Source of the DNA: Dugong dugon | Lineage: Eukaryota > Chordata > Mammalia > Sirenia > Dugongidae | Reading direction: 5' to 3' | DNA: 64,000 nt | Assembly: GCA_030035585.1 (NCBI GenBank) | Contig: CM057462.1 | Coordinates: 142,378,734 to 142,442,733 of the forward strand | In this document: in pieces, positions 43,451 through 54,496 of the stretch | Numbering within the stretch: the stretch's first letter is position 1 | Layout of the letters: each line of letters starts with the position of its first letter | Position numbers and translations under genes: made by a program | Notes under the pieces: model-generated | The model's database searches: none | The model's input: the letters and a program-made list of their open reading frames with translations, nothing else | What the model was told of the DNA's origin: nothing

Positions 43451-44428
43451 GAATGCAAGAAAAGGTTTAAACACAGAAGAAAACACTCTTTGATGGTTAT
43501 GAAGGTGGGGAAGGAGGGAGAGGGTTATTCACTAAGTAGATAGTAGACAATAATTATCTTAGGTGAAGGGAAGGACAGCACACACTACAGGGGAAGTCAG
43601 CACAACAGGACTAAACCAAAGATAAGAAGTTTCCTGAATACAACCAAACACTTCGAGGGACAGAGTAGCAGGGGCAGGGGTCTGGGGACCATGTTTTCAG
43701 GGGACATCTAGGTCAATTGGCATAACAAAGTTTATTTAGAAAATGTTCTGCATCCTACTTTGGTGAGTAGTGTCTGGGGTCTTAAAAGCTAGTGAGCGGC
43801 CATCTAAGATGCATCAATTGGTCTCAACCCACCGGGAGTAAAGGGGAATGAAGAACACTAAAGTCACAAGGAAAGTGTTAGCCCAAGAGACAGAAAGGGC
43901 CACATAAACCAGAGACTGCATCGGTCTCAGACCAGAAGAACTAGATAGTGCCTGGCTACCACCAATGACCATCCTGACAGGGAACACAACAGAGAGTCCC
44001 TGATGGAGCATGAGAAAGGTGGGGTGCAGAACTCTAATTCTAGTAAAAAGTCCAAACTTAACGGTCTGAGGATCCCCAGAAAGCATGGTCCCCGGACTCT
44101 CTGTTAACCCAGAACTGAAACCATTCCCGTGGCCAGCTTTTCAAAGATTAGACTGGACTACAGGACATAAAATGATACTTGTGAAAAGTGCACTTTTTAG
44201 CTCAAGCAGGGACTGAATGGGCAGCTCCTGTCCAGAGGTGAGCTGAGAAGGCAGAGAGGGTCAGGAGCTGGTTGAATAAACACAAGAAATCAGGGGTGGA
44301 AAGAAGGTATGTGCTGTCACAGTACAGGGAGAGCAATTAGTGTCATACAACAATGTATGTATGAATTTTTGTTTGAGAGACTAACTTGAATTGTAAACTT
44401 TCACTTAAAGTACAACAATTAAAAAAAG
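43451..44428 (+). other. L1-D 3'UTR
   Basis: Non-coding 3'UTR, nearly the same as L1-A 15559-16560 and the reverse of 47142-47963. The minus-strand frame 43814-44086 and its twin at 47483-47755 are accidental ORFs in this UTR. Confidence 0.88.
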
Positions 44429-44439
44429 AATAAAACATA

Positions 44440-44879
44440 ATATCAAAGTAATTACTAACTTTTAAGTTCAGTTAATAATATAATCAGAATCTTACAGATT
44501 GACAAAAGGAATTCAGGTCATAATTGGTGAAATGGTGGCAAAAGAACTGCTTTCAGAGCTAGACAAATAATGGTTAAATTCTCAATATTCAACATATTTG
44601 TTTATTCTTACCCTCTTTCTTTTCTAAAAAAAAATAGAATAATAATAATCAACTTAAATAATTTCATATATGTATATGTATAGAAATAATTGTACTAAAA
44701 TTGAATGTACTTATGTATAAGGTATATATACTTTCCTTAGCACCATACTTAATATCTAGAACTGTGGACATCCCCCAAAGTCAACATTTATTTCCCTTAT
44801 AAAATTAAATTTTGATTTTCTTTTTTGAGGAAGAATTTCTTTACCATTGGATAAAGTCTGTCGAGACTACAGTCAGGAA
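44440..44879. other. AT-rich DNA, nothing recognised
   Basis: Low GC, no feature seen. Confidence 0.45.
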
Positions 44880-45315
44880 CTGTATCAGTTAGGGTTAACT
44901 AAGCTACTGTAAAAATAAACACTAAAATATGAATAACTCCAACTCAGTAAAAGTATATTTGTCACTCACATAAGAGTAAGGATTGGGCATTCCAGGATGG
45001 TGGGAAGTTCTTCTCCATACAGTGATTTAGGGATCTAGGAGGTTCCCCATTTTGTGACTCTACCAATCCCTGGGGCTTGTTGGTCATCTGTATCCATAGC
45101 CAGCTAAAGGATAAATAGGGCATGGAGGAATTATGTCCACTTTCTAAGAGACTAGAATGGAGCTTTTTGTTCATAGTCCATTGGCAAAAAATAGTCACAT
45201 GACTACATCTAACAGCAAAGGGAAGCTAGGAAGTCTAGTTCTCAACTAATGAGCCATTTCTCAGCTACAAGTTTATACTATGGAAGTGGAAAAGGAATTT
45301 TTGTGGATAACTAGT
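44880..45315 (+). repeat. Old mammalian interspersed repeat, family uncertain
   Basis: 'tatcagttagggttaactaa' start, 'gggcattccaggatggtggg', 'ctccatacagtgatttaggg' and 'gtcacatgactacatctaac' follow a common mammalian MER-class repeat pattern. I cannot name the family with confidence. The minus-strand frame at 44962-45198 is incidental. Confidence 0.5.
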
Positions 45316-45604
45316 CTTGTCAGCCAAAAAAATTAAACCATCTCATAGGTAAGATGTCTGTACTTGACTTAATGCTGGCCAATTGGATACTTTTTTCTTT
45401 TTAACTATATTTTTTAGAGTTATTTTCTTAGTGGTTGAACTAGGGGTTAAAACGTACTTCATAATTTATCAGAATCTACTTTAAATTTATATAACTTAAG
45501 TGCAGTGAGATATAGACAATTTACTTCATTATATTTCCATTTTTTACTCTTTTGTTTGTGCTGTTATTGTCAAATTTATTAGGTCTATATATGTTACAAA
45601 CCAA
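45316..45604. other. AT-rich DNA, nothing recognised
   Basis: No feature seen. Confidence 0.45.
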
Positions 45605-45825
45605 ATAATGCAACCAACCAACCATTTGCCCTCGAGTTGATTATGACTCATGGTGACCCCATGGGTGTCAGAGTAGAACTGTGCTCTGTAGGGTTTTCAA
45701 TGGCTGATTTTTCAGAAGTAGATCACTAAGTTTTACTTCTGAGGAGACTTTGGGTGACTCAAATTTCCAACCTCTCAGTTAGCAGCTAAGTATGTTAATG
45801 GTTTGCACCACACAGGGATTCCAAA
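45605..45825 (-). repeat. AfroSINE-related (reverse)
   Basis: Reverse complement of an AfroSINE relative: 'tcgagttgattatgactcat', 'gtagaactgtgctctgtagg', 'ttacttctgaggagactttg', then a 5' end near 'gcaccacacagggattcc'. Confidence 0.85.
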
Positions 45826-45989
45826 TCCAGTAATATAGTACTATAATTGTTGCTTTATATAATCTTAGATATTTTAAAGCAACTAAGAGAAGAAAGGAAA
45901 AAATATATTTTTAATATTTTTATACTAGCCTTCTTATTTACTATTTCCAGTACTTTTCATTTTTTCCTGTTGAGTAGAGTTACTTTCTG

Positions 45990-47132
45990 ATATTACACCC
46001 TTACTCCACTATAGCTTCTTTCTCCCCTCCCCTCTTTTGTACTGTTATTATCATATAAGTTATATCTCTATAAACTATGAGCCCCAACATTCAATTTTAT
46101 AGTTATTATTCATGATATTGTTTTTAAAAATCAATTAAGACCAGGAAGGAGAAGAAATATGTAATTATATTCTTTTATAGTTACCGCATAATAATTTTTA
46201 TGGGTGCTCTTTATGTTTATTTGAATTACTACCTGATATTACTTCTTTTTAGTCTGAATAACTTCCATTAGTATCTCTTGTACTATACATCTACGAGCAA
46301 TGAATTATCTCAGTCTTTGTTCTTATAGGAATGCTTTATTTTGCCTTTGCATTTGAAATATAATTTTACTGTATATAGGGTTCTTGGCAGACTGTTATTT
46401 TCTCTAAGCCCTTTGAATATGTCATCCCATTGCTTTCTGGACTCCATTGTTTTGGATGAGAAGTCAACTACTAATTTTATTGGTGTCTCCTTTGTGCATG
46501 ATGAGCTGTTTTCTCTTGCTGCATTCAAGTTTTCTTTTTGTCATGGGCTTTCAACATTTTGGCTATGGTATGTCTAGATATGAATCTCTTTTGTTGATTC
46601 TACTTGGAGTTTGTTGGGCTTCTTGACTGTGTAGGTTAATGTTTTCTGTTCTATTTGGAAATTTTTCAGCTATTATTTCTTTGAACATTTTTTTCTGCTC
46701 CTTTCCTTTTTTTCTCTCTTTTTGTTACTCCCACTACGCATGTGTTGATGCATGTAATAGTGTCCCATAGGTATGTGAGGCTCTGTTAACATTTATTCAT
46801 TCTTTTTTCTTTCTATTCTTAAGATTACATATGCTATAATAATCTATCTTCAAGTTTGTTGATTATTTCTTCTCCCAGCTCAAATTTACTATTGATTCTC
46901 CATAGTGAATTTTTTTATTTCAGTTACTGTGTTTTTTAATTCCAGATTATTCATTTGGTTCTTTCTTGTAATTTCCATCTCTTTATTGATAATCTTTATT
47001 TGACAAGTTATTGCATCATAGTTTGTTTTAATTCTTTAAACATAATTTTCTTTAATTCTTTGAACATATTTATAATAGCTGCTTTGAAATCTTTGTCTGC
47101 AAAATCTAGATAGGCACACAGCTTTCTGTTAT
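45990..47132 (-). repeat. HAL1/old L1 ORF1 region (reverse)
   Basis: Minus-strand HAL1-like half-LINE. Plus-strand landmarks are 'tgtcatcccattgctttctg', 'gatgagctgttttctcttgc', 'gtagtgtcccataggtatgt'-type text near 46760, and 'gaatttttttatttcagtta'. It encodes a decayed ORF1: the frame 46310-46528 (minus) holds FSSKTMESRKQWDDIFKGL, which parallels AETMQARRQWDDIYKILK of L1-C ORF1. No ORF2 part is seen here. Confidence 0.78.
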
Positions 47133-47141
47133 CTTAGCAGG

Positions 47142-47963
47142 ATCTTTTTTTATTGTTGTAGTTTAAGTGAAAGTTTACAGTTCAAGTTAGTCTCTCATAC
47201 AAAAATTTATATACATTATTATGTGACCCTAATTGCTCTCCCTATACTGTGACAGCACACTCCTCCTTTCCACCCCTGATTCCCCGTGCGCATTCAACCA
47301 GCTCCTGACCCTCTCTGCCTTCTCAGCTCACCTCTGGACAGGAGCTGCCCATTCAGTCCCTGCTTGAGCTAAAAAGCACACTTTTCACAAGTATCATTTT
47401 ATGTCCTGTAGTCCAGTCTAATCTTTGAAAAGCTGGCCACGGGAATGGTTTCAGTTCTGGGTTAACAGAGAGTCCGGGGACCATGCTTTCTGGGGATCCT
47501 CAGACCGTTAAGTTTGGACTTTTTACTAGAATTAGAGTTCTGCACCCCACCTTTCTCATGCTCCATCAGGGACTCTCTGTTGTGTTCCCTGTCAGGGTGG
47601 TCATTGATGGTAGCCAGGCACTATCTAGTTCTTCTGGTCTGATATCGATGCAGTCTCTGGTTTGCGTGGCCCTTTCTATCTCTTGGGCTAATACTTTCCT
47701 TGTGACTTTGGTGTTCTTCATTCTCCTTTACTCCCGGTGGGTTGAGACCAATTGATGCTCACTAGCTTTTAAGACCCCAGACACTACTCACCAAAGTAGG
47801 ATGCAGAACATTTTCTAAATAAACTTTGTTATGCCAATTGACCTAGATGTCCCCTGAAAACATGGTCCCCAGACCCCTGCCCCTGCTACTCTGTCCCTCG
47901 AAGTGTTTGGTTGTATTCGGGAAACTTCTTATCTTTGGTTTAGTCCTGTTGTGCTGACTTCCC
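47142..47963 (-). mobile_element. 5'-truncated L1 3'UTR insertion (reverse)
   Basis: Only about 820 bp of L1 3'UTR, minus strand, nearly identical in content to L1-D 43590-44415. A perfect 9-bp duplication CTTAGCAGG (47133-47141 and 47964-47972) flanks it. It therefore inserted into the HAL1 copy as a 5'-truncated L1. Confidence 0.93.
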
Positions 47964-47972
47964 CTTAGCAGG

Positions 47973-49054
47973 CCCTTTTAAGCTATCTTTTTCCCCAGTT
48001 CTGCTTTAAATTTCTGGCTGGTCTGTTATTTTTTTTTTCCAAGTAGTTTCATGGAGTTATTAGCCTTCTCTTACTTGTACAGCACTAAGATAGCTACTGT
48101 TTTTGACAATGCCACGTAGACATGTGTTCCTCCATGCTCTGTTTCAAGTAAAGTCACCTTTATCAGTAAGTTGCAGAGCTGTCAGCCATAAAGTTTTCCT
48201 CTACCCCAGGAAGAACCTCTGCACTACTGACCTAGAACTCAGAGTGGTGGCCTGCTTCTCCTGGAATGATACCTCTACCATATAAGCAGGAGTTGGGGAG
48301 GGATTGTAGTTCCTGAATTCTCATCTTGACCCACAAAGCATAGAACTTTAGCCCTAAGAACAGGAGCTGGGACCTTGGTGCAATCAGGATACCAGAATTC
48401 TTGGTGTGCTATGCCTGGTGTAGTAACTCTATGAGTAGAAGCTGGTTGGAGAAAGGGAGGCCCAGTCTTCTCAACCACACCTGCCCAGAATAGAGCACCA
48501 CACCACAGACCTGGGAGTGAAGTGGGTTGAGAGACGCCAGCAACCTGTCCCTTCTGTGTTGAAACCATAGCCCTACATCTGTGAGCTAAGGAGAAAGACA
48601 GTCTCGATCTTCTTGACTATTCTTGCTGGGAGAATATTTTCACTAACTTGGAGTTGGGGTATGGGGGTAGGAACAAGTTCTTATTCAAATGTCACAGATC
48701 CCCACTGTTCTTATGGGACATTTAGTATGTTTTCTTTAATAAATGCTTCTCGATTTACTGTATGCCCTTAGGTCAATTTCCAGAGAACTTATATGGTTGT
48801 GTTTTAAAATTTTAATAGTTAAATGGTTGTTTTGCTGAAGAGAGGGTCTACCAAGATCCTCAAACAGTCATTCCAGACTGGATAGTTTCTTCTTTGAATA
48901 TGAATATTGCACAGAGGGTCAAGAACTCTATAAATATCTGGAAAACCATTTCTTCCTACTGATGATGTCAAGGTGAGATTTTTCCATTTTCCCAGCTTCC
49001 AGAGCCATTTTATTCCTGTCCATTTTCAAGTGCAATTGTCCAGCCTACACTTAG
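47973..49054. other. Unique-looking DNA, nothing recognised
   Basis: May include the remainder of the HAL1 copy at its left end. The minus frame 48275-48568 shows no domain. Confidence 0.4.
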
Positions 49055-49215
49055 CTTTGTCTATTTATTCAGTTGTTCAGTAAAAATTTAGGGAGTTTCT
49101 ATTATGGATCAGGCACAGTTGTTTGCATAGGGAGTAAAGTACTGACCAAGTCACATGCATACATAGCTTGCCAGGTGGTTATTGGTACTATAAGAGAGAA
49201 ATAAAACTATGTAAA
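49055..49215 (-). repeat. L2 LINE 3' end (reverse)
   Basis: 'tattcagttgttcagtaaaa' then 'ctattatggatcaggcacag' and 'agtactgaccaagtcac' follow the reversed L2 3' end. Confidence 0.65.
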
Positions 49216-49437
49216 CTCTGTTACGCTTTACAAAGTTCTTTCTGTTTAAATTAGCTTGACTGAGTCTCTGTAGTTTTATAATCAAAGAACTCTGACTGAT
49301 ATAGTAGGCTTTCATAAAATTATAGATATTCTCATTAGTGGCCTAATATCATAAGAAAGGATTAAGAATAAAAAGAGTAAATCAAAATAAAATGAATCTC
49401 TACTATGCATTCTCCTATGATGCAATTTAAACTTATA

Positions 49438-49640
49438 TTTTTGCTGTTAGTGCCATTGAGTCAGCTCCCTCATGTTACAGGGTAGAACTGCTCCATAGGG
49501 TTTTTTTTTTTTTTTGGCTATAAACTTTACAGAAACAGATAATCAGGCCTGTTCATCCTATGGAGCCGCTGGGTGCGTTGGAATCACCAGTTTTTGATTA
49601 AGCTGATCATAAACCACTTGTGCCACCCAAGCTCCTTAAA
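49438..49640 (-). repeat. AfroSINE-related (reverse)
   Basis: 'gctgttagtgccattgagtc' tail, 'gtagaactgctccatagggt', then 'gccgctgggtgcgttggaat' and 'cttgtgccacccaagctcct' at the 5' end. Confidence 0.85.
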
Positions 49641-49820
49641 CTTATAGATCTATATATAAACTATATTATTTTTTATGCGAGTTAACTTTTAATACAGACG
49701 TGATCTATAAATCTTTATAATAATTTAATATCAAATTTGTCAGGAAATATAACATTTACTTAAACCTTTTTCAAATTTTTGCTGAAATATTACCTTTTTA
49801 ATGGGATTTCCTATGATTTC

Positions 49821-50422
49821 CGTCTTAGGCTGGGTTCTCTAGAAAAGCAAAACCAGTAAAGTGTATAAATATATATATAGAGAGATTTATATCAAAGAAA
49901 CGGCTCACCCGATTGTAGAGGCTGGAATGTCCCAAGTCCGTGAATTAGGATAGAGGCTTTTCCCAATTCATGCAGCTACAGGGGCTGGCAAACTCAAGAC
50001 CTGCAAGCTGGTAATCAGTGCTCCATTCACAGGCTGTGAAGATCAACAAATCCCAAGATTATCAGGCAAGAACACAAGGCTTCTCCTGATGCACGTAGCT
50101 GCAGGGGCTGGTGAACTCAGGATTGGTGGGTTGGAGAGCAGCGCTCCCCTCACAGGCTGTGAAGATCCACGAATCCCGGGATTGTCAGATAAGCTGATAG
50201 CTCAAATTCCAAGAACTGGAGGTCAGATGGACAGGAGGTAACCACCAAGATCCAGAGCTAGCAAAAAGCCAGAATGTCTACCTATATTCATAGGCAGGCC
50301 ACGCCCCCAAGGAAATTCCCTTTCAACTGATCAGTTACAGAAGATCCCACCATGGGAGTGATCGCATATAAACACTGAGAATCATGGCCCAGCCACGCTG
50401 ACACACAATCTTAACCAACACA
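49821..50422 (+). mobile_element. Solo LTR, ERV-L/MLT2-like, third copy
   Basis: Same family as the two in L1-A: 'gtcttaggctgggttctcta' start and 'cccagccacgctgacacaca' end. The first base is C instead of T. It is flanked by ATTTC (49816-49820) and ATCTC (50423-50427), 4 of 5 identical. Two internal copies of 'caggggctgg' lie 123 bp apart (49979 and 50102). Confidence 0.88.
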
Positions 50423-50509
50423 ATCTCTCTATTTACGCTTTACCACTTCATCCAACAGCACTCACTAACCTGCTTCCATGTTTTCTTTTTGTTCATTGCA
50501 ATTATCACA

Positions 50510-50655
50510 GCTACAGCTGCTAACCAACAGGTTGGTAGTTCAAATCTATCAGGAACTCCTTGAAAACCCTATGGGGCAGTTCTACACTGTCTTATAGGGC
50601 CAATATGGGTTGGAATGAACTGGACAGCAACAGGTTTTTCTTTTTTGGTTTGATA
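50510..50655 (+). repeat. AfroSINE
   Basis: 'acagctgctaaccaacaggt', 'ctatggggcagttctacact', 'atatgggttggaatgaactg' and a T-rich end. The 5' A-box portion is missing. Confidence 0.9.
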
Positions 50656-50659
50656 TGCT

Positions 50660-50815
50660 AAATATTTTACTCAAGTTTTTGTTTATGCCAATAAAATGAA
50701 AGCTCCATGAGGGCAGAAATTTTTTATGTTTTATTAATTTCTAATTTGTCGGTTACTATATTAATGCTTGGCACAACAAAAACACTCAATAACTATGTTA
50801 AATAAACTATTGAGA
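50660..50815 (+). repeat. L2 LINE 3' end
   Basis: 'aaagctccatgagggcagaa' then 'gcttggcacaacaaaaacac' and 'tcaataactatgttaaata' matches the L2 terminus. Confidence 0.7.
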
Positions 50816-51417
50816 TAACCTAGCTTTTACAACGGTTCAATTTAATATTTAACTATGTTTAATAATAGAAATATTTGTTAACCCTTTCTGTTCATTACAA
50901 TTTGTACTTAAGAGCTGTTACTTAGATCACATTTAAGAGTGATAATAAGAGTCAAATTTAATATTTGGTTTTAATAAGAATAGTAGAAATGAAGAAAAAT
51001 GCCAACTATCAAGTAAAGATATCAATTTTCTAATTCATTTTCCAGACCTAATACATTCAGGAATACTAAAATATTTTCTTAGGAAAAAAAAAAATCTCAA
51101 TTGCCTTCTCCTGACAATAAAATTTCTTTTGAAATCTAAGTTTTGCATCATCAAAAATGATGTAAGCAAAAATAAAACAATATATTATGCCTCTCACCAA
51201 CCATAACTCTTTAACCACAAACACTATAGTGTAGTGCAATGGAAATAAATGAGATATATAATAACCAGAAATCATAAGTTAAAGCCTTAAATCAACTGCT
51301 TACATGGTTTTGATAAATCAGAAAATTACAAAGCCAGCCTTAAACCAGTTCTTCGGATGCTGATAATCCCACCATAAATTCTTCATAGTTGTTAAAAAAA
51401 AAAAAAATGCTCCCATA
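50816..51417. other. AT-rich DNA, nothing recognised
   Basis: No gene or named repeat is seen. An A-run lies at 51394-51407. Confidence 0.45.
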
Positions 51418-52073
51418 TACAGGCATGCCTTGTGTTATTGCACTTCACTTTATTGATCTTGGTAGATACTGCATTTTTTACAAATTGAAGGTTTGTGGCA
51501 ACCCTGCGTCGAGCAAGTCTATCAGCGTCATTTTTCTAACAGCTTGTGCTCACTTTGTGTCTCTCTGTCACCTCTTGGTAATTATTACAATTATTTCAAT
51601 CTTTTTCATTACTATTATATATATTATGGTGATCTGTGATCAGTGATCTTTGATGTTAGTATTGTAATTGTATTGGGGCACCACGAACTGCAACCATGTA
51701 AGATGACGAACTTAATAAATGTTGGGTGTGTTCTGACTGCTTCACTGACCAGCCATTCTCCTGTCTCTCTCCCTCTCTTTGGGCCTCCCTATTCTCTGAG
51801 ACATGACAATATTGAAATTAGGCCAGTTAATAACCCTACAATGGCCCCTAAGTGTTCAAGTGAAAAGAAGAGTCATATGCCTCTCACATTAATTCGAAAA
51901 CTAGAAATGATTAAGCTTAGTGAGGAAGGCTTGTCCAAAAGCCAAGAGAGGCTGAAAGCTAGGCCTCTTGCACCAAACATTTAGCCAAAATGTGAATGCA
52001 AAGGAAAAGTTCTTGAAGAAAATTAAAATTGCTGCTCTAGTGAACACATGAATGATAAGAAAACAAAACAAAC

Positions 52074-52590
52074 TTTTTTTTTCATTTTTTTTTTATTTTG
52101 CTTTAGGTGAAGGTTTACAGAGCAAATTCATTTCTCATTAAACAATTAATACTTATATTGTTTTGTGACATCGGTTGCCAACCCCGTGACATACCAACAC
52201 TCTCCCCTTCTCAATCTTGGGTTCCCCGTTTCCATTCTTCCAGCTTTCCTGTCCTTGCCCATCTTCTCGTCCTTGCCACTGGGCTAGGTTGACCATTTAG
52301 TCTTGTATACATGGCTGAGCTATGTGTATTATTGTTTATTTTATGGACCTGTCTAATCTTTTACTGAAGGGTGAACCTCAGGAGTGACTTCAGTACTGAG
52401 TTAAAAGGGTGTCTGGGGGCCATACTCCCAGGGTTTCTCCAGTTTCTGTCAGATCAGTAAGTCTGATTTTTTTGTGTGAATTAGAATTTTGTTCTACATT
52501 TTTCTCCAGCTCTATCCAGCACCCTTTATTATGATCCCTGTTAGAGCAGTCAGTGATGGTAGCTGAGCACCATCTAGTTGTGCTGGACTT
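52074..52590 (-). mobile_element. 5'-truncated L1 3'UTR inserted in Tigger1
   Basis: Starts with T-runs (reverse poly(A)) and 'gctttaggtgaaggtttaca', continues with 'aaaagggtgtctgggggcca', and ends at 'ttgtgctggactt', where Tigger1 text resumes. It is the same 3'UTR type as L1-C 25830-26270. The target duplication is short and A-rich (AAAACA versus GAAACA). Confidence 0.9.
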
Positions 52591-53419
52591 GAAACATCCT
52601 TACTGCTGATATGGAGAAAGTTTTAGTGGTCTGGATAGAAGATCAAGCCAGCCACAACGTTCCCTTAAGCCAAAACCTAATCCAGAGCAAGGCCCTAACT
52701 CTCCTCAGTTCTGTGAAGGGTGAGATTGGTGAAGAAGCTGCAGAAGAAAAGTCTGAAGCTAGATGAGGTTGGTTTGTGAGGTTTTATCCATAACATGAAA
52801 GTGCAAGGTGAAGCAGCAAGTGCTGATGTCGAAGCTGCAGCAAGCTATCTGGAAGATTTAGCTAAGATAATTGATGAAAGTGGCTACATTAAACAACAGA
52901 TTTTCAATGTAGATAAAACAGCCTTCTACTGGAAGAAGATGACATCTAGGACTTTCATAGCTAGAGAGAAGTCAATGTCTGGCTTCAGAGCTTCAAAGGA
53001 CAGGCTGATTCTCTTGTCAGGAGCTAATGTAACTGGTGGCTTCAAGTTGAAGCCAGTGATCATTTACCATTCTGAAAATCTTTCAGCCCTTAAGAATTAT
53101 GCTAAATCTAGTCTGTGCTCTATAAACGAAATAACAAAGCCTGGATTACAGTACATTTCTTTATAGCATGGTTTACTCAATATTTTAAACCCAATATTGA
53201 GAACTACTGCTCAAAAAAAAAAAAAGATTCCTTTCAAAATATTACTGTTCATTGACAATGAACCTGGTCACCCAAGAGCTCTGTTGGATATATACAAGGA
53301 TATTAATGTTGTTTTCATGCCTGCTAACACAACATCCCTTCTGCAGCCCATGGATCAAGGAGTCATTTCAACTTTTAACAGTTATCATTTAAGAAATACG
53401 TTTTGCAAGGCTATACCTG

Positions 53420-53566
53420 TTACCATCGAGTCAATTCCGACGCATAGTGACCCTATAGGACAGAACTGTCCCATAGGATCTCCAAGGAGTGCCTGGTGGA
53501 TTAGAACTGCCAACATTTTGGTTAGCAGCCGTAGCTCTTAACCGCTACGTCACCAGGGTTTTGTGT
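53420..53566 (-). repeat. AfroSINE inserted in Tigger1 transposase
   Basis: Reverse AfroSINE: 'ttaccatcgagtcaattccg' tail, 'ggacagaactgtcccatagg' body and 'cgctacgtcaccagggtttt' 5' end. A 12-bp duplication flanks it: AGGCTATACCTG at 53408-53419 and AGGCTATAGCTG at 53567-53578 (one mismatch). Confidence 0.95.
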
Positions 53567-54496
53567 AGGCTATAGCTGCCACAAATAGTGATTCCTCCGA
53601 CGGACCTAGGGAAAGTAAATGGAAAACCTTCTGGAAAGGATTTACCATTCTAGATGCCATTAAGAACATTCATGATTCATGGAGGGAGGTCAAAATATCA
53701 ACAGTAAAAGGAGTTTGAAAGAAACTGATTCCAACCCTCTTGGATAACTTTGAGCAGTTCAAGACTTCAGCGAAGGAAGTAATTGCAGATGTAGTGGAAA
53801 TAGCAAGAGAACTAGAATTAGAAGTGGAGCCTAAAGATGTGACTGAATTGCTGGAATCTCATGAGAAAATTTAACAGATGAGGAGTTGCTTATTATGGAT
53901 AAGCAAAAAAGATAGTTTCTTGAGAGGGAATCTATTCCTGGTAAAGATGCTGGGAACATTGTTGAAAGACAACAAATGATTTAGAATATTACATAAACTT
54001 AGTTGATAAAACAGAGGCAGGGTTTGTAAGGATTGACACCAATTTTGAAAGAAGCTCTACTGTGTATAAAATGCTATCAAACAACATGTCATGCTACAGA
54101 GAAATGTTTCATGAAAATAACAGTCAATCGATGTGGCAAACTTCATTGCTTTCTTATTTTAAGATATTGCCACAGCCACCCCAACATTCAGCAACCACCA
54201 CCCTGATCAGTCAGCAGCCGTCACCATCGAGGCAAGACCCTCCACCAGCAAAAAGATTATGACTCACTGAAGGCTCAGATGATGGTTAGTATTTTTAGCA
54301 ATAAAGTATTTTTTAATTAATATATATAATTTTTTTAGACATAATACTATTGCATACTTAGACTACAGTATTGTGTAAACATAACTTTTATATGCACTGG
54401 GAAATAAACAAATTTCTGTGACTCTCTTTATTGTGATATTTGCTTTATTGTGGTGGTCTGGAGCTGAACCCACAATGGCTCCAAGCTATGCCTGTA

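Larger units (their letters stand above)
37889..44428 (+). mobile_element. L1-D: LINE-1 with internal deletion, plus strand
   Basis: The 5' end GCTGCAGGGGACCAAGATGG is the L1 start and the 3' end is an A-rich tract near 44420. Flanking duplications AATAAAATATA (37878-37888) and AATAAAACATA (44429-44439), 10 of 11 identical, define the insertion. It lacks about 1.1 kb relative to L1-A: at about 38395-38415 the 5'UTR jumps into the middle of ORF1. ORF2 and 3'UTR are complete in length but full of stops. Confidence 0.93.
51843..54262 (+). pseudogene. Tigger1 transposase, broken by insertions and frameshifts
   Basis: A cut-and-paste transposase with a CENP-B-like DNA-binding N-terminus and a DDD catalytic domain. 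The N-terminus MAPKCSSEKKSHMPLTLIRK begins at 51843. The first catalytic Asp lies in [10 protein letters not shown] (codon at 52912). The second is in [11 protein letters not shown] (codon at 53254), where the usual A after DN is E. The third is in [10 protein letters not shown] (codon at 53353). The C-terminal region is read in pieces up to 54262. The L1 insertion at 52074, the SINE at 53420 and frame breaks near 53166-53197 and 53870 prevent expression. Confidence 0.9.
51420..54494 (+). mobile_element. Tigger1 DNA transposon (pogo/Tc1-mariner)
   Basis: Both terminal inverted repeats are present: CAGGCATGCCTTGTGTTATT at 51420 and the reverse of 'agctatgcctg' ending at 54494. TA dinucleotides flank them (51418-51419 and 54495-54496). 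Without the two insertions (52074-52590 L1 and 53420-53566 AfroSINE) it is about 2.4 kb, the usual Tigger1 size. Transposase pieces are in order but broken, so the copy is dead. Confidence 0.95.

Noticed and set aside
43814..47755. Nearly identical 90-codon ORFs at 43814-44086 (minus) and 47483-47755 (plus)
   Set aside because: They look like a conserved protein pair, but both are the same accidental frame in two copies of an L1 3'UTR.
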